DNA from: CADEDH01 sp047974625
GTDB taxonomy: Bacteria > Actinomycetota > Acidimicrobiia > Acidimicrobiales > SZUA-35
Reading direction: 5' to 3'
NCBI GenBank assembly: GCA_047974625.1
Contig: JBKECK010000004.1
Coordinates: 1-64,000 of the forward strand
DNA: 64,000 nt
Shown piece after piece: positions 9,313 to 17,869 of the stretch. Below the pieces are notes generated by a model. That model saw only the letters and a program-made list of their open reading frames with translations. It was not told the origin of the DNA and made no database searches. A program made the position numbers and the translations under genes. Position 1 is the stretch's first letter, and every line of letters begins with the position of its first letter.

Positions 9313-9369
9313 GTGGTGACCAGAACGGCCTGACCGGACCCCGGCCGGTCAGGCCGTTCTGGTCACCAC
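9313..9369. terminator. Bidirectional hairpin terminator with perfect 25-bp stem
   Basis: Left arm 9313-9337 and right arm 9345-9369 are exact reverse complements with a 7-base loop. It sits between two convergent genes. The right arm includes the stop and last seven codons of the minus-strand PEP-swivel gene (stop at 9349-9351). No long T-tract follows on either side, as is common in high-GC actinobacteria. Confidence 0.8.
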
Positions 9370-11097
9370 GCCGGTGTTCCCGTCCACCGACACGGTCATC
9401 CCGTCACTCAGGCGGGAGATGGCCTTGGGGACCGACACCGCGGCGGGGATGCCAAGCTCCCGGCTCACGATGGCGGCGTGGGACACCGGTGCCCCCACCT
9501 CGGACACCACCCCGGCCGCCCCCAGGAACAGGGGCGTCCACGCCGGGTCGGTGATGGGACAGACCAGGATCTCGCCGGGCTGGAGGGCGGTCGGGTCCGA
9601 GGGGCTGAGCACGATGCGGACCACCCCCGACGCCGAACCCGGTGCCCCGGCGATGCCGGTCAGGGATTCCCCAACCGCCAACGCCTCCAGCTCCTTGGCC
9701 CGGGACCGCCGCTCCCAGGTTTCGAGCGGGGGCACGTCTCCGTCGACCACGAACGGTGGCACATAGTCGAACAGCTCCAGGTAGCGGCGCTCCCGGTCCG
9801 CGGCCTGAGCGGCCGGGCCCCCGCTCCCACCGTCGCCCCCGACCACGGCGGCCAGCTCCTCGATGTCGAGCATGTAGATCAGCTCCGGCCGGGCGAAGAC
9901 GCCGCCGGCCACCAGCCGTTCGCCCAGCTCATTGGCGGTGAGGCGCTGCTCGTGGATGATCAGGGCCACCGTCATGCGGGCCCGTTCCCGGGCCCGGCTG
10001 AACTGCTCGGCGATGTTGAGCTGGGCCTCAAACGTCCCGGCGGTCCCGGCGTCACCGGCCAGGGCCTCCCGCACGGTGGCCACGGCGGCGTCCCGGTCGG
10101 CGGCCTGGGTGGCCGCCCGGGTGACCGGTGAGCTGGACTCGGGGGCGCGTCGCATGGTGTCGAGCGACACCATCAGGATCTCCGGGTCGGTTCCCCAGGT
10201 CCTGCTGCGGAACTCCCATTCGTTCGGGCCCCGGAACCCCCACCGGTCGAGGAACACCGCCACGGCCCCGGTCAAGGCCACCGCGTCGGGGTGTTCGTCG
10301 GCCTGGATTGCCGGCCAACGGCCGCCGTCGAGGCGGTCGAACAGGGTGGTCAGATGCGCCGAGGAGGCCACCATGCGGCTGAGCGGCCACATGTCGTGGG
10401 TGGCCATGGCCGAGTCGACGTCGCCGAGGCCGCTCGACAGGACCAGCCCGAGCTCGGGTCGGCCGATGGCGGCAGCCACCGCGGCCCCGCCCCCGATTCC
10501 CAGCCCGGACACGGTGCTGGCGTATAGATGGGCGTGCCACAGGCGGCGGGACAGGGTCTCGAAGCTCCGCAGGCGGTCGAGCAGGGCCCGGGAGTCGAGG
10601 GTGGCGAGGTCGGGCCGGGCCGCCACCACCTGCAGCACCTCGGCCCGGTCGGCGTCGAAGCGGGCCAGGTCGGTGGTGGCGGCCACCTCAGCCAGCCACT
10701 CCTGGCCCCGGGCCGACGCTTCGGGGTCGACGTCGTCGGGGCGGGCCTCGCTCTCGTAGGACGGGATCCCCGGCATGTCACCGAAGTAGGCGTCGTCGAT
10801 CATCTGGGCGCCCACGCCGAGGCGGACCCCGAAGATCCGGGCCAGTGACATGTTGATGTAGCAGAACCCGTTGAATACCCCGACCGGGTTGTGGGGAATG
10901 GTGGCGTCGAAGGAGTCCTCGTCGAACATGCGGGTCTCGAGGTAAGCGGCCCGCCAGCCCGGTTCGAGATTGTGGAGGAATCCGACCGAGGCGGTGAGTG
11001 GCGTCATCGGGTCGGGGAACACCTCCCCGGCGTTGGCCCGCGACCACAGGCGGAATCGTTTCGACGTGGGGTCGTTCGGAATCCAGTCGTCGGCCAT
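9349..11097 (-). CDS. PEP-utilizing-enzyme mobile (phosphohistidine swivel) domain protein without ATP-grasp
   Basis: The last 90 residues are a PEP-utilizing-enzyme swivel domain: GEILVCPITDPAWTPLFL, then GVVSEVGAPVSHAAIVSREL with the phosphorylatable His in SHAAIV, and LGIPAAVS. The first 480 residues are helical and resemble the region between the ATP-grasp and swivel domains of PEP synthase or rifampin-phosphotransferase-like proteins. There is no ATP-grasp domain, so a complete dikinase would need a separate partner, which I do not see nearby. Length is 582 residues from the ATG at 11097; a GTG one codon earlier is the alternative. The gene end overlaps the 25-bp terminator hairpin. Substrate unknown. 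Confidence 0.75.
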   Translation of the reverse strand: MADDWIPNDPTSKRFRLWSRANAGEVFPDPMTPLTASVGFLHNLEPGWRAAYLETRMFDEDSFDATIPHNPVGVFNGFCYINMSLARIFGVRLGVGAQMIDDAYFGDMPGIPSYESEARPDDVDPEASARGQEWLAEVAATTDLARFDADRAEVLQVVAARPDLATLDSRALLDRLRSFETLSRRLWHAHLYASTVSGLGIGGGAAVAAAIGRPELGLVLSSGLGDVDSAMATHDMWPLSRMVASSAHLTTLFDRLDGGRWPAIQADEHPDAVALTGAVAVFLDRWGFRGPNEWEFRSRTWGTDPEILMVSLDTMRRAPESSSPVTRAATQAADRDAAVATVREALAGDAGTAGTFEAQLNIAEQFSRARERARMTVALIIHEQRLTANELGERLVAGGVFARPELIYMLDIEELAAVVGGDGGSGGPAAQAADRERRYLELFDYVPPFVVDGDVPPLETWERRSRAKELEALAVGESLTGIAGAPGSASGVVRIVLSPSDPTALQPGEILVCPITDPAWTPLFLGAAGVVSEVGAPVSHAAIVSRELGIPAAVSVPKAISRLSDGMTVSVDGNTGVVTRTA

Positions 11098-11260
11098 CAC
11101 CCAGGTCCCCTTCGTTGCCGGTTCACCCGTCGTGCACGACGACGGCCACCGTGGTGTGTATGACCACGGTCACCTTACTGAGGAAGGTCCTGGTGGGCGA
11201 ACCGGGCGCGCCGGTTGCCCGATCGAGAGGGGTCGCGTCGCCGCCCTCCCCGAGCGGCCC

Positions 11261-11449
11261 CTAGGCCCGCCAGGGGCGCTGGCGGGCGTGCGGGGTGGGC
11301 CGGTTCCACCAGCGGCCACTGAACCGCCACCGGGGGTCGGCCACCGGTTCGCCGCCGGCCGACGCCGGAGCCGCGGCCAGGGCGAGGGCGGCCATGATGG
11401 CGGCCGCCTCCTCGTCGGTCGGGGTGGGGGTGATGTCGGTGGTGGTCAT
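11261..11449 (-). CDS. Acyl-CoA carboxylase epsilon-like small subunit
   Basis: This 62-residue protein starts at an ATG with a GAGG ribosome site 7 bases upstream. It has the actinobacterial epsilon-subunit layout: a short helix near the N-terminus (TDEEAAAIMAALALA), a variable linker, and a Trp/Arg-rich C-terminus (RWRFSGRWWNRPTP). Its position 45 bases downstream of the carboxyltransferase gene, on the same strand, is where epsilon subunits of propionyl/acetyl-CoA carboxylases usually lie; there they bridge and stabilise the alpha-beta complex. The call rests mostly on context and the C-terminal motif. Confidence 0.72.
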   Translation of the reverse strand: MTTTDITPTPTDEEAAAIMAALALAAAPASAGGEPVADPRWRFSGRWWNRPTPHARQRPWRA

Positions 11450-11494
11450 GGGATCCCTCGTGGGTCGAACGGCCGGACGCGTCTGGGGCCGCGC

Positions 11495-13051
11495 CTACAG
11501 GGGCACGTTGCCGTGCTTGCGTTTCGGGAGCTCCTCCCGCTTCGACCGCAGCATCTCGAAGCCGGCGATCACCTCGCGACGGGTGTCGGTGGGGTCGATC
11601 ACGGCGTCGACGTAGCCCCGCTCGGCGGCGATCCAGGGGTTGGCGAACCGTTCCTTGTACTCCTCGATCAGCTCGGTTCGCCGGGCGGCCGGATCGTCGG
11701 CGGCCTGGATCTCCCGGCGGTAGACAATGTCGGTGGCCCCCTCGGGCCCCATCACCGCCAGCTCTGCCGACGGCCAGGCCAGGGACAGATCGGAGCCGAT
11801 GCTCTTGGAGTCCATCACCACGTACGCCCCGCCGTAGGCCTTGCGGGTGATGACCTGGATCCGGGGCACGGTGGCCTCACAGTAGGCGTACAGCAGTTTG
11901 GCGCCGTGGCGGATGATGCCGCCGTACTCCTGGTCGACACCCGGGAGGAAGCCGGGTACGTCGACGAAGGTGAGCAGGGGGATGTTGAAGGCGTCGCAGG
12001 TCCGCACGAACCGGGCCGCCTTCGACGACGACTCGATGTCGAGTACCCCGGCCAGCACCATCGGCTGGTTGGCCACCACCCCGACGGGGTGCCCATCCAG
12101 GCGGATGTACCCGCACAGGATCGACTTGGCCCAGCTGGCGTGGTATTCGAGGAACTCCCCGTCGTCGGCCACCTCGGTGATGACCGACTTCATGTCGTAG
12201 GGCATGTTCGGGCTGGGCGGCATGAGATCGATCAGGCTCGGGCAAGGCCGGGCGGGGTCGTCCGCGGCCTCGAACACCGGCGGGTCCTCGATGTTGTTCG
12301 ACGGGAGGAACGACAACAGGTAGCGGACCTCGTCGAGCACCGCCTTCTCGTCGCCGGCCACGAAGTTGGCCACCCCGGACCGGGACGAGTGGCTCATGGC
12401 CCCGCCCAGCTCCTCGAGGGTGACCTCCTCCCCGGTCACGGTCTTCACCACGTCGGGACCGGTGATGAACATGTGGGAGGTCTCGTTGACCATGAAGATG
12501 AAGTCGGTCATGGCCGGGCTGTACACGGCGCCACCGGCGCAGGGGCCCATGATCACGCTGATCTGCGGCACGACACCGGAGGCCTGCACGTTGCGGTAGA
12601 AGATGCCGCCGTAGCCGTCGAGGCTCACCACCCCCTCGGGGATGCGGGCGCCGGCGCCGTCGTTGAGGCCGATGCAGGGCGCCCCGACCGAGAGGGCCAG
12701 GTCCATCAGCTTGTGGAGCTTCTCGGCGAAGACCTCACCCAGGGACCCACCGTTGATGGTGAAGTCCTGGCTGAACACGAAGACCTTGCGGCCGTCGATG
12801 GTGCCCCACCCGGTGATGACACCGTCGGTGTAGGGCCGCTCGGTCGCCTCAGGATGCCTCGTCCGGGCCAGCATGTCCAGCTCGTGGAACGACCCCTCGT
12901 CGAGGAGGTAGTCAATCCGTTCCCGGGCCAGCATTTTGCCCTTCTCGTGCTGTCGCTTGACCGCACGCTCCGGGCCGGCGTGGAGGGCCTCTTCCCGCCG
13001 CCGTTCGAGGTCGGCCACACGTTCGCTCAGGGGGTGATCCACGTCGGGCAC
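11495..13051 (-). CDS. pccB: Acyl-CoA carboxylase beta subunit (propionyl-CoA carboxylase type)
   Basis: Biotin-dependent carboxyltransferase subunit, likely making methylmalonyl-CoA from propionyl-CoA. Typical blocks: GKMLARERIDYLLDEGSFHE, SQDFTINGGSLGEVFAEKL (first oxyanion-hole region), GLNDGAGARIPEGV, GPCAGGAVYSPAMTDF, and in the second half DVPGFLPGVDQEYGGIIRHG and RKAYGGAYVVM. The start is placed at GTG 13051, where GGGAGG lies 5 bases upstream; the open frame continues to 13237 but would overlap the divergent ligase gene. Length 518 residues is normal. The biotin-carboxylase alpha subunit is not in the window. The epsilon-like gene follows. Acetyl-CoA as substrate cannot be excluded. 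Confidence 0.92.
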   Translation of the reverse strand: MPDVDHPLSERVADLERRREEALHAGPERAVKRQHEKGKMLARERIDYLLDEGSFHELDMLARTRHPEATERPYTDGVITGWGTIDGRKVFVFSQDFTINGGSLGEVFAEKLHKLMDLALSVGAPCIGLNDGAGARIPEGVVSLDGYGGIFYRNVQASGVVPQISVIMGPCAGGAVYSPAMTDFIFMVNETSHMFITGPDVVKTVTGEEVTLEELGGAMSHSSRSGVANFVAGDEKAVLDEVRYLLSFLPSNNIEDPPVFEAADDPARPCPSLIDLMPPSPNMPYDMKSVITEVADDGEFLEYHASWAKSILCGYIRLDGHPVGVVANQPMVLAGVLDIESSSKAARFVRTCDAFNIPLLTFVDVPGFLPGVDQEYGGIIRHGAKLLYAYCEATVPRIQVITRKAYGGAYVVMDSKSIGSDLSLAWPSAELAVMGPEGATDIVYRREIQAADDPAARRTELIEEYKERFANPWIAAERGYVDAVIDPTDTRREVIAGFEMLRSKREELPKRKHGNVPL

Positions 13052-13215
13052 CCTAGCCTCCCGGACGGCCCAATCGCCTGTCCGGTCGGCGCCGGTCGCC
13101 GGGGCGGGCGGACGGCACCCGACCGCAGTCGTCCCCCGGGCGGCAGGGGCCCGGCCGGGGTGCCGAACCGAGCCCGGGAGCGGCGCCATCTGCACCGGTA
13201 CGTAGTCTGGGGCCC

Positions 13216-14298
13216 ATGGACCTTCCCGTGAATCCACCAGTGAAGCCCATGCTGGCCAAGGCGGTCACCGGCCTTCCCGAGGGTGAGGTCCTGTTCGAGC
13301 CGAAGTGGGATGGATTCCGGTGTGTGGTGTTCCGGGACGGTGACGAGGTGGTACTCGGGTCCCGCAACGAGCGGCCCCTCACCCGTTACTTCCCCGAGAT
13401 GCCCCGGCCGCTCCGCGACGCCCTGCCGCCCCGCTGCGTGGTGGACGGTGAGCTGATCGTGGTGACCGACGGTCGGCTCGACTTCGACGGTCTCCAGCAA
13501 CGGATCCATCCGGCCGAGAGCCGGGTCACCATGCTGGCCGAGGCGACCCCGGCCTGGTTCGTGGCCTTCGACGTGCTCGCCCTGGGGGACGACGACCTCC
13601 GACCCCGCCCGTTCCGGGATCGTCGGGCCGTCCTGGAGGAGATCCTGACCGGGGTGGCCCCGCCGGTGTTCCTCACCCCCACCACCGACGACCGGGACCT
13701 GGCCGGAGAGTGGTTCCGGGTTTTCGAGGGGGCCGGCCTCGACGGCCTGATCGCCAAACCGCTGGCCGATCCCTACGTGGAGAACAAGCGGACCCAGCTC
13801 AAGATCAAGCACGTCCGGACCGCGGACGCGGCGGTGGCCGGGTTCCGGTGGCACAAGGACGGTCGGGGAATCGGGTCGCTCCTCCTCGGCCTGTACCGGG
13901 ACGGCGACCTCCACCATGTCGGGGTGGCGGCCAGTTTCACAGCCAAACGGCGGGAGGAGCTGGTGGAGGAACTGATGCCGCTCACCGAGGGGGCGTTGGA
14001 GGACCACCCGTGGCGGGGTTGGGCGGACGCCGAGGCCGAGGCCCGGGCGGAGGGACGGATGCCGGGGGCCCCGAACCGGTGGAGCGCCAAGAAGGACCAC
14101 TCCTGGGTTCCCCTGAGGATCGAGCTGGTGGCGGAGGTGAAGTACGGCAGCACCCTGAACGGTCGGTTCCGGGAGGTGACCAGGATGCTGCGGTGGCGGC
14201 CGGACAAGACGCCCGCCCAGTGCACCTTCGACCAGTTGGACGAGCCGAAACCAGTAGGGGTGGAGCTTGTGTTACAAGCTCCACCCCTACGGACCTAG
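13216..14298 (+). CDS. ligC: ATP-dependent DNA ligase, LigC type
   Basis: A stand-alone nucleotidyltransferase plus OB-fold ligase of 360 residues that seals nicks with ATP. The adenylated lysine lies in motif I FEPKWDGFR at about residue 30. Further ligase motifs are GSRNERPLTRYFPEM, VVDGELIVV (motif III region), AFDVLAL, LDGLIAKPL (motif IV) and TQLKIKHVRTADA (motif V). Mycobacterial LigC has this size and lacks the polymerase and nuclease domains of LigD. A LigD-type Prim-Pol gene lies 2.5 kb downstream on the same strand, suggesting joint action in excision repair or end joining. No Ku gene is visible. The last 15 codons contain a perfect hairpin. Confidence 0.9.
   Translation: MDLPVNPPVKPMLAKAVTGLPEGEVLFEPKWDGFRCVVFRDGDEVVLGSRNERPLTRYFPEMPRPLRDALPPRCVVDGELIVVTDGRLDFDGLQQRIHPAESRVTMLAEATPAWFVAFDVLALGDDDLRPRPFRDRRAVLEEILTGVAPPVFLTPTTDDRDLAGEWFRVFEGAGLDGLIAKPLADPYVENKRTQLKIKHVRTADAAVAGFRWHKDGRGIGSLLLGLYRDGDLHHVGVAASFTAKRREELVEELMPLTEGALEDHPWRGWADAEAEARAEGRMPGAPNRWSAKKDHSWVPLRIELVAEVKYGSTLNGRFREVTRMLRWRPDKTPAQCTFDQLDEPKPVGVELVLQAPPLRT
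14254..14290. terminator. 17-bp perfect hairpin within the ligase 3' end
   Basis: Arms 14254-14270 and 14274-14290 are exact reverse complements around a 3-base loop (GTT), ending 8 bases before the end of the ligase stop codon. It may terminate ligase transcription, but it lies inside the coding region and no T-tract follows. The ligase and OmpA-like genes converge here. Confidence 0.55.
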
Positions 14299-14475
14299 CT
14301 ATTGTGTTCCGCCGGGTGATCTTGGGGAGATCGTGCCCAGGGCACCGGTGGCGGGATGCGGCCGCTGTAACGCATCCCCCACTTGTCCCGTTTTGTCGCG
14401 CCGCACCGACGAAAAGTTCCCATCGCAACGATTTTCGTCACGGAACGGTCACAATCCAGGTGTGGGCCGGTCGGG

Positions 14476-15960
14476 TCAGCCCCCGACGACGATCTCGACC
14501 CGCCGGTTCAGGGCCCGACCGGCCGGGTCGTCGTCCCCGGCCGGGGTGGTGTTCGGGGCGATCGGACGCGTCTCGCCGTAGCCGACGGCCGTCATCTCGG
14601 CGGTGACACCGTCCTCGGTGAGGGCGGCCACCACGGCGTCGGCCCGGCGGAGGGAAAGGTCGTCGTTGTACTCGTCGGAGCCCATGGCGTCGGTGTGGCC
14701 CTCGACCGTTAGGGGCTCGTCGGTACTGGAAAGTGCGTCGGCGGCCTGGGCGAGGACCTCGTCGGCCTCGGGTCTGAGGGTGGCCTGGTCGAAGTCGAAC
14801 AGGACGTCAGCGGAGAACCGCAACACCACCGCACACGGGGTGGTGAGCCGCCCGAGGGTGCCCAGCGGCGGGATACGGTCGACCACGGCCACGGCTGGGA
14901 AATCGGGGACGACGACGCGGTGGCCGGAGCCGTCGGTGGCGTTGCCCTCGGCGTCGAAGCTGACCTCGATGCCGGCGGTGACGTCCTCGTACCAGCCGGA
15001 ACCGTCCGGTTCGACCTCGAGCGACAGATGGCTGTCGCCACCGAGGTCCTGGAAGTCGACCGATCCGTCGTCGAACCGTTCCAAGGTGACGTGCCGGTTG
15101 CCGCCCAGGTCCTGGAAGGTCACGTGGTCACCGTCGACGGTCAGGTTCAGATGCTGGTCGCCGCCGAGGTCCTCCAGGGACCCGTTGCCGCCCCCGTAGA
15201 TCTCCACCTGCCGGTGGTTGGTCCCACCCAGGTCGGTGGTCGAGCCGGTACCGTCGGAGGCGACGTCCACGGAGAAGTGCCGGTCGCCACCCAGGTCCTG
15301 ATAGGTGCCGGAACCGTCGGCGGCCACCTCGATCGTCAGGTGACGGTCACCCCCGAGGTCCTTCAGCTCGCCCGAACCGTCGGCGGCCACTTCGACGGTC
15401 AGGTGGCGGTCGCCGCCGAGGTCCTGAAGACGGCCGGAACCGTCGGGGGCCACGTCGAGGGACAGGTGCTTGTCGTCGGAGAGGTCGCGGTAGTGCCGGG
15501 TGCCGTCAGGGTCGGTGGTCAGCCCCACATGGCTCGAACCATCCAGGTTCAGGTAGCTGGGGACGGCCTCCAGGTCGAAGACGTCCATCTCCCCCTCGGG
15601 CAGGACCACCCCGGCGCTGTCGCAGGCGGGGGACACCACGTCAAGGCCGGTGTCGGGATCCTCCAACCCGCCCAGTTCGGTACCGAGCACGTCGCCGGCC
15701 GCGGTGAGGGCCGCCGGGTCGTGCACCGTGATGGCGGGCAGGGTCGGGTAGACGATGGTGATGACGTCCGCGTCCCCGGTGCCAGCGTCGTCGGTGCCGT
15801 CGGTGCCGGGGTCGGCCGGGGTGGCAGCCGTCCCGGCCGCCGCGCTCGAGGTGGTGGTGTCATCGGATGCGGCCGTCTCCGAGAACAGGCCGCATCCCGT
15901 GACCAGGAGGGTGGCCGCCGCGGCGACGCTCGAGGTACGGGCCCATGTCCGTGGTGTCAT
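14476..15960 (-). CDS. Lipoprotein with nine ~21-residue DLGGD repeats and C-terminal OmpA domain
   Basis: A 494-residue exported protein. A signal peptide ends in a lipobox (VTGC) with the lipidated cysteine at residue 23. A Thr/Ala/Asp-rich linker runs to residue 65. Residues 143-333 contain about nine tandem units of 20-21 residues with consensus DLGGDRHLTVEVAADGSG. The C-terminal OmpA-like domain (about 380-494) carries DVLFDFDQATLRPEA, VEGHTDAMGSDEYND and LSLRRADAVVAAL, with the Asp and Arg residues that grip meso-diaminopimelate, so the protein probably tethers the envelope to peptidoglycan. The repeat domain is unfamiliar and could be a beta-rich surface or binding region. It converges with ligC and has its own upstream region. 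Confidence 0.82.
   Translation of the reverse strand: MTPRTWARTSSVAAAATLLVTGCGLFSETAASDDTTTSSAAAGTAATPADPGTDGTDDAGTGDADVITIVYPTLPAITVHDPAALTAAGDVLGTELGGLEDPDTGLDVVSPACDSAGVVLPEGEMDVFDLEAVPSYLNLDGSSHVGLTTDPDGTRHYRDLSDDKHLSLDVAPDGSGRLQDLGGDRHLTVEVAADGSGELKDLGGDRHLTIEVAADGSGTYQDLGGDRHFSVDVASDGTGSTTDLGGTNHRQVEIYGGGNGSLEDLGGDQHLNLTVDGDHVTFQDLGGNRHVTLERFDDGSVDFQDLGGDSHLSLEVEPDGSGWYEDVTAGIEVSFDAEGNATDGSGHRVVVPDFPAVAVVDRIPPLGTLGRLTTPCAVVLRFSADVLFDFDQATLRPEADEVLAQAADALSSTDEPLTVEGHTDAMGSDEYNDDLSLRRADAVVAALTEDGVTAEMTAVGYGETRPIAPNTTPAGDDDPAGRALNRRVEIVVGG
14962..15534 (-). repeat. Coding repeat array, about nine 60-63-bp units
   Basis: The segment encodes residues 143-333 of the OmpA-domain lipoprotein. 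Each unit ends in DLGGD(R/Q/S) or a variant (DLSDD, DLGGT, DVTAG) followed by H-L/F-alternating hydrophobics, giving a beta-strand-like pattern. Units differ at many codons, so the array is older than the 1901-2103 repeats. Confidence 0.88.
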
Positions 15961-16088
15961 GCGCTGCGCTCACCTTCCCGCCCCGGCCGCACCATGCCCC
16001 CGGGGCAACAACTAGGGCCAGGGTAGATGGGGGGCAACGGGGGACGGGGTCGGCCGTCGGCGAGGGGCTGGGCGGTTGTGCCCCCGCC

Positions 16089-16763
16089 TCAGCCGTCGGC
16101 GGCGGTGGCCTGGAGGGCGTCAGCCATCATGAAATCGAGGGTGATGACCACAGGGGCCTCGGCGTCGACCTGGTCGATGCAGGTGGACACGTCAGCGGCC
16201 ACCACCCCGACCTGGTCCGGGTCGTAGATCCGGTAGAACCGCTCCTGACCGCCGTAGGCGGTGGGGCACTCCCCGGCGAAGGGCCCGAGGGACAGGGAGT
16301 CGGGTTCGAGGGCAAGGGCCTCGGCCCTGAGCTGACTGACGTCGTAGGTGCCCCGCGAAATCACCTGCCCACCCTCGATGAGGGTCCAGTCGCCGTCGGC
16401 GGCCAGCTCGAGCTGGCGCTCGCACACCCCACCCTCGCAGAGACCACCGACGTCGATGACCACGGCCAGCAGGCCGCTGTCGATGACGGTGGCCAGGGTG
16501 TCCATCACCGGCGAGGTGGGCGGGACCGACGGGCTGGTGCCGGTGATCACAGGGTCGTCGCCCCGCTCGAACTCGGTGTCGTCGGTGGTGGTGACGGTGG
16601 TGTCGGCGGCACAGCCGGCGATGGCGAGGACGCCGGCGACGGCCAGCCCGGCCACGGCCGGACCCGGGCGCCAGCGGCCGCGTCGTCGTGGGCGGCGGCG
16701 GGGGGGGCGGCGGCGGTCCGGAGACCGGGGCGAGGGTCCGGGGGACCGTCCTACCGGGGACAT
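16089..16763 (-). CDS. Hypothetical lipoprotein
   Basis: The 224-residue protein has a long Arg/Pro-rich N-terminus, a hydrophobic stretch (AVAGLAVAGVLAIAGC) and a lipobox cysteine at residue 51, then a Thr/Asp-rich linker. The exported domain (about 85-224) contains two cysteines in GGLCEGGVCE and two more later (GECPTAYGG, VSTCIDQV), consistent with disulfides. I recognise no family. The Arg-rich leader is unusually long, so a later start may be used, but no internal ATG precedes the signal segment. It lies 128 bases upstream of the OmpA-domain lipoprotein on the same strand, and the pair may be co-expressed. Confidence 0.65.
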   Translation of the reverse strand: MSPVGRSPGPSPRSPDRRRPPRRRPRRRGRWRPGPAVAGLAVAGVLAIAGCAADTTVTTTDDTEFERGDDPVITGTSPSVPPTSPVMDTLATVIDSGLLAVVIDVGGLCEGGVCERQLELAADGDWTLIEGGQVISRGTYDVSQLRAEALALEPDSLSLGPFAGECPTAYGGQERFYRIYDPDQVGVVAADVSTCIDQVDAEAPVVITLDFMMADALQATAADG

Positions 16764-16828
16764 GAATGGTCACGCTACACCGGGGGAAACGGCGACGAAC
16801 GGCCTCGACGGTGCAGTAGCGTCGGTGG

Positions 16829-17842
16829 ATGTCCGGTGATCGCACCACCGTCAGCGCCGGTGGCCACGACGTGGAGGTCTCCCACCCCGGCAAGGTGTTC
16901 TTCACCAAGGGGGGCGAAACCAAGCTCGACCTGATCGAGTACTACCTGGCCGTGGCCGGGCCGATCATGGCCGCCACCGGCGGGCGGCCCACGATGCTGC
17001 AGCGTTTCCCCGACGGCGCGTCGGGCAAGTCCTTCTACCAGAAGCGGGTGCCCAAGGGGGCGCCGCCGTGGCTCGAGACCGCGATCATGTCCACCCCCAA
17101 CGGGACGACGTCGGACGCCATGGTGGTGGCCGACGTGGGCCATCTGGTGTGGGCGGCCCAGATGGGGTGCCTCGGGTTCCATCCGTGGCCGTTCCGGGTG
17201 GCCGACATGGCTCACACCGACGAGCTCCGCATCGATCTCGACCCGTCGCCCGGCATCGGGTTCGACGATATCCGGGCCGCGGCCGGCCGGGTGCGGGGCC
17301 TGTTCGACGAGCTGGGCATGGCCTCGTTCCCCAAGACCACGGGCAGCCGGGGCCTGCACGTGTTCGTGCCCCTGGAACCGCGGTGGGATTCCTACCAGGT
17401 ACGCCTGGCCGCCGTGGCCTTCGCCCGGGAGCTGGAGCGCCGCTACCCCGACGAGGTGACCGCGGCCTGGTGGAAGGACGAGCGGGGCTCCCGGGTGTTC
17501 ATCGACTACAACCAGAACGCCCCCCACAAGACGGTGTTCGGGGCGTGGAGCGTCCGGTCCCGGGTCGGGGCGCAGGTGAGCACCCCTGTGTTCTGGGAGG
17601 AGGTCGACGAGATCGATCCCGAGGCCCTCACCATGGCCACCGTCCCGGCCCGTCTCGCCGCCGACGGCGACCCCTGGGCCGGCAAGGCGACGACGGCGGC
17701 GTCGCTCGAACCACTGCTGGCCATGAACGCCGCCGACCGGGAGGCCGGCCTGGGCGACGCGCCGTGGCCGCCCGTCTACCCGAAGATGCCGTTCGAACCT
17801 CCCCGGGTGGCACCGGGCCGGGCCAAAGGGGCCGGCGGGTAG
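16829..17842 (+). CDS. LigD-type primase-polymerase (Prim-Pol) domain protein
   Basis: A 337-residue archaeo-eukaryotic primase-superfamily polymerase like the PolDom of LigD and mycobacterial Prim-PolC. It fills short gaps and adds templated nucleotides (often ribonucleotides) during repair. Visible motifs: the metal-binding DxD in LRIDLDPSPG, the nucleotide-binding GSRGLHVFVPL with its histidine, and the third catalytic acid in RVFIDYNQNAPHKTV. QRFPDGASGKSFYQKRVP is the 5'-phosphate-binding region. As a separate gene beside a stand-alone LigC-type ligase it points to an excision-repair pair rather than a single LigD protein. Start at ATG 16829. Confidence 0.9.
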   Translation: MSGDRTTVSAGGHDVEVSHPGKVFFTKGGETKLDLIEYYLAVAGPIMAATGGRPTMLQRFPDGASGKSFYQKRVPKGAPPWLETAIMSTPNGTTSDAMVVADVGHLVWAAQMGCLGFHPWPFRVADMAHTDELRIDLDPSPGIGFDDIRAAAGRVRGLFDELGMASFPKTTGSRGLHVFVPLEPRWDSYQVRLAAVAFARELERRYPDEVTAAWWKDERGSRVFIDYNQNAPHKTVFGAWSVRSRVGAQVSTPVFWEEVDEIDPEALTMATVPARLAADGDPWAGKATTAASLEPLLAMNAADREAGLGDAPWPPVYPKMPFEPPRVAPGRAKGAGG

Positions 17843-17869
17843 GCGAAGGGGCCGAAGAACCGACCCGAG

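Noticed and set aside
14405..14450. GACGAAAA...TTTTCGTC inverted repeat downstream of the OmpA-type gene
   Set aside because: The stem is only about 8 bp with a loop of roughly 18 bases, too weak to call a terminator.
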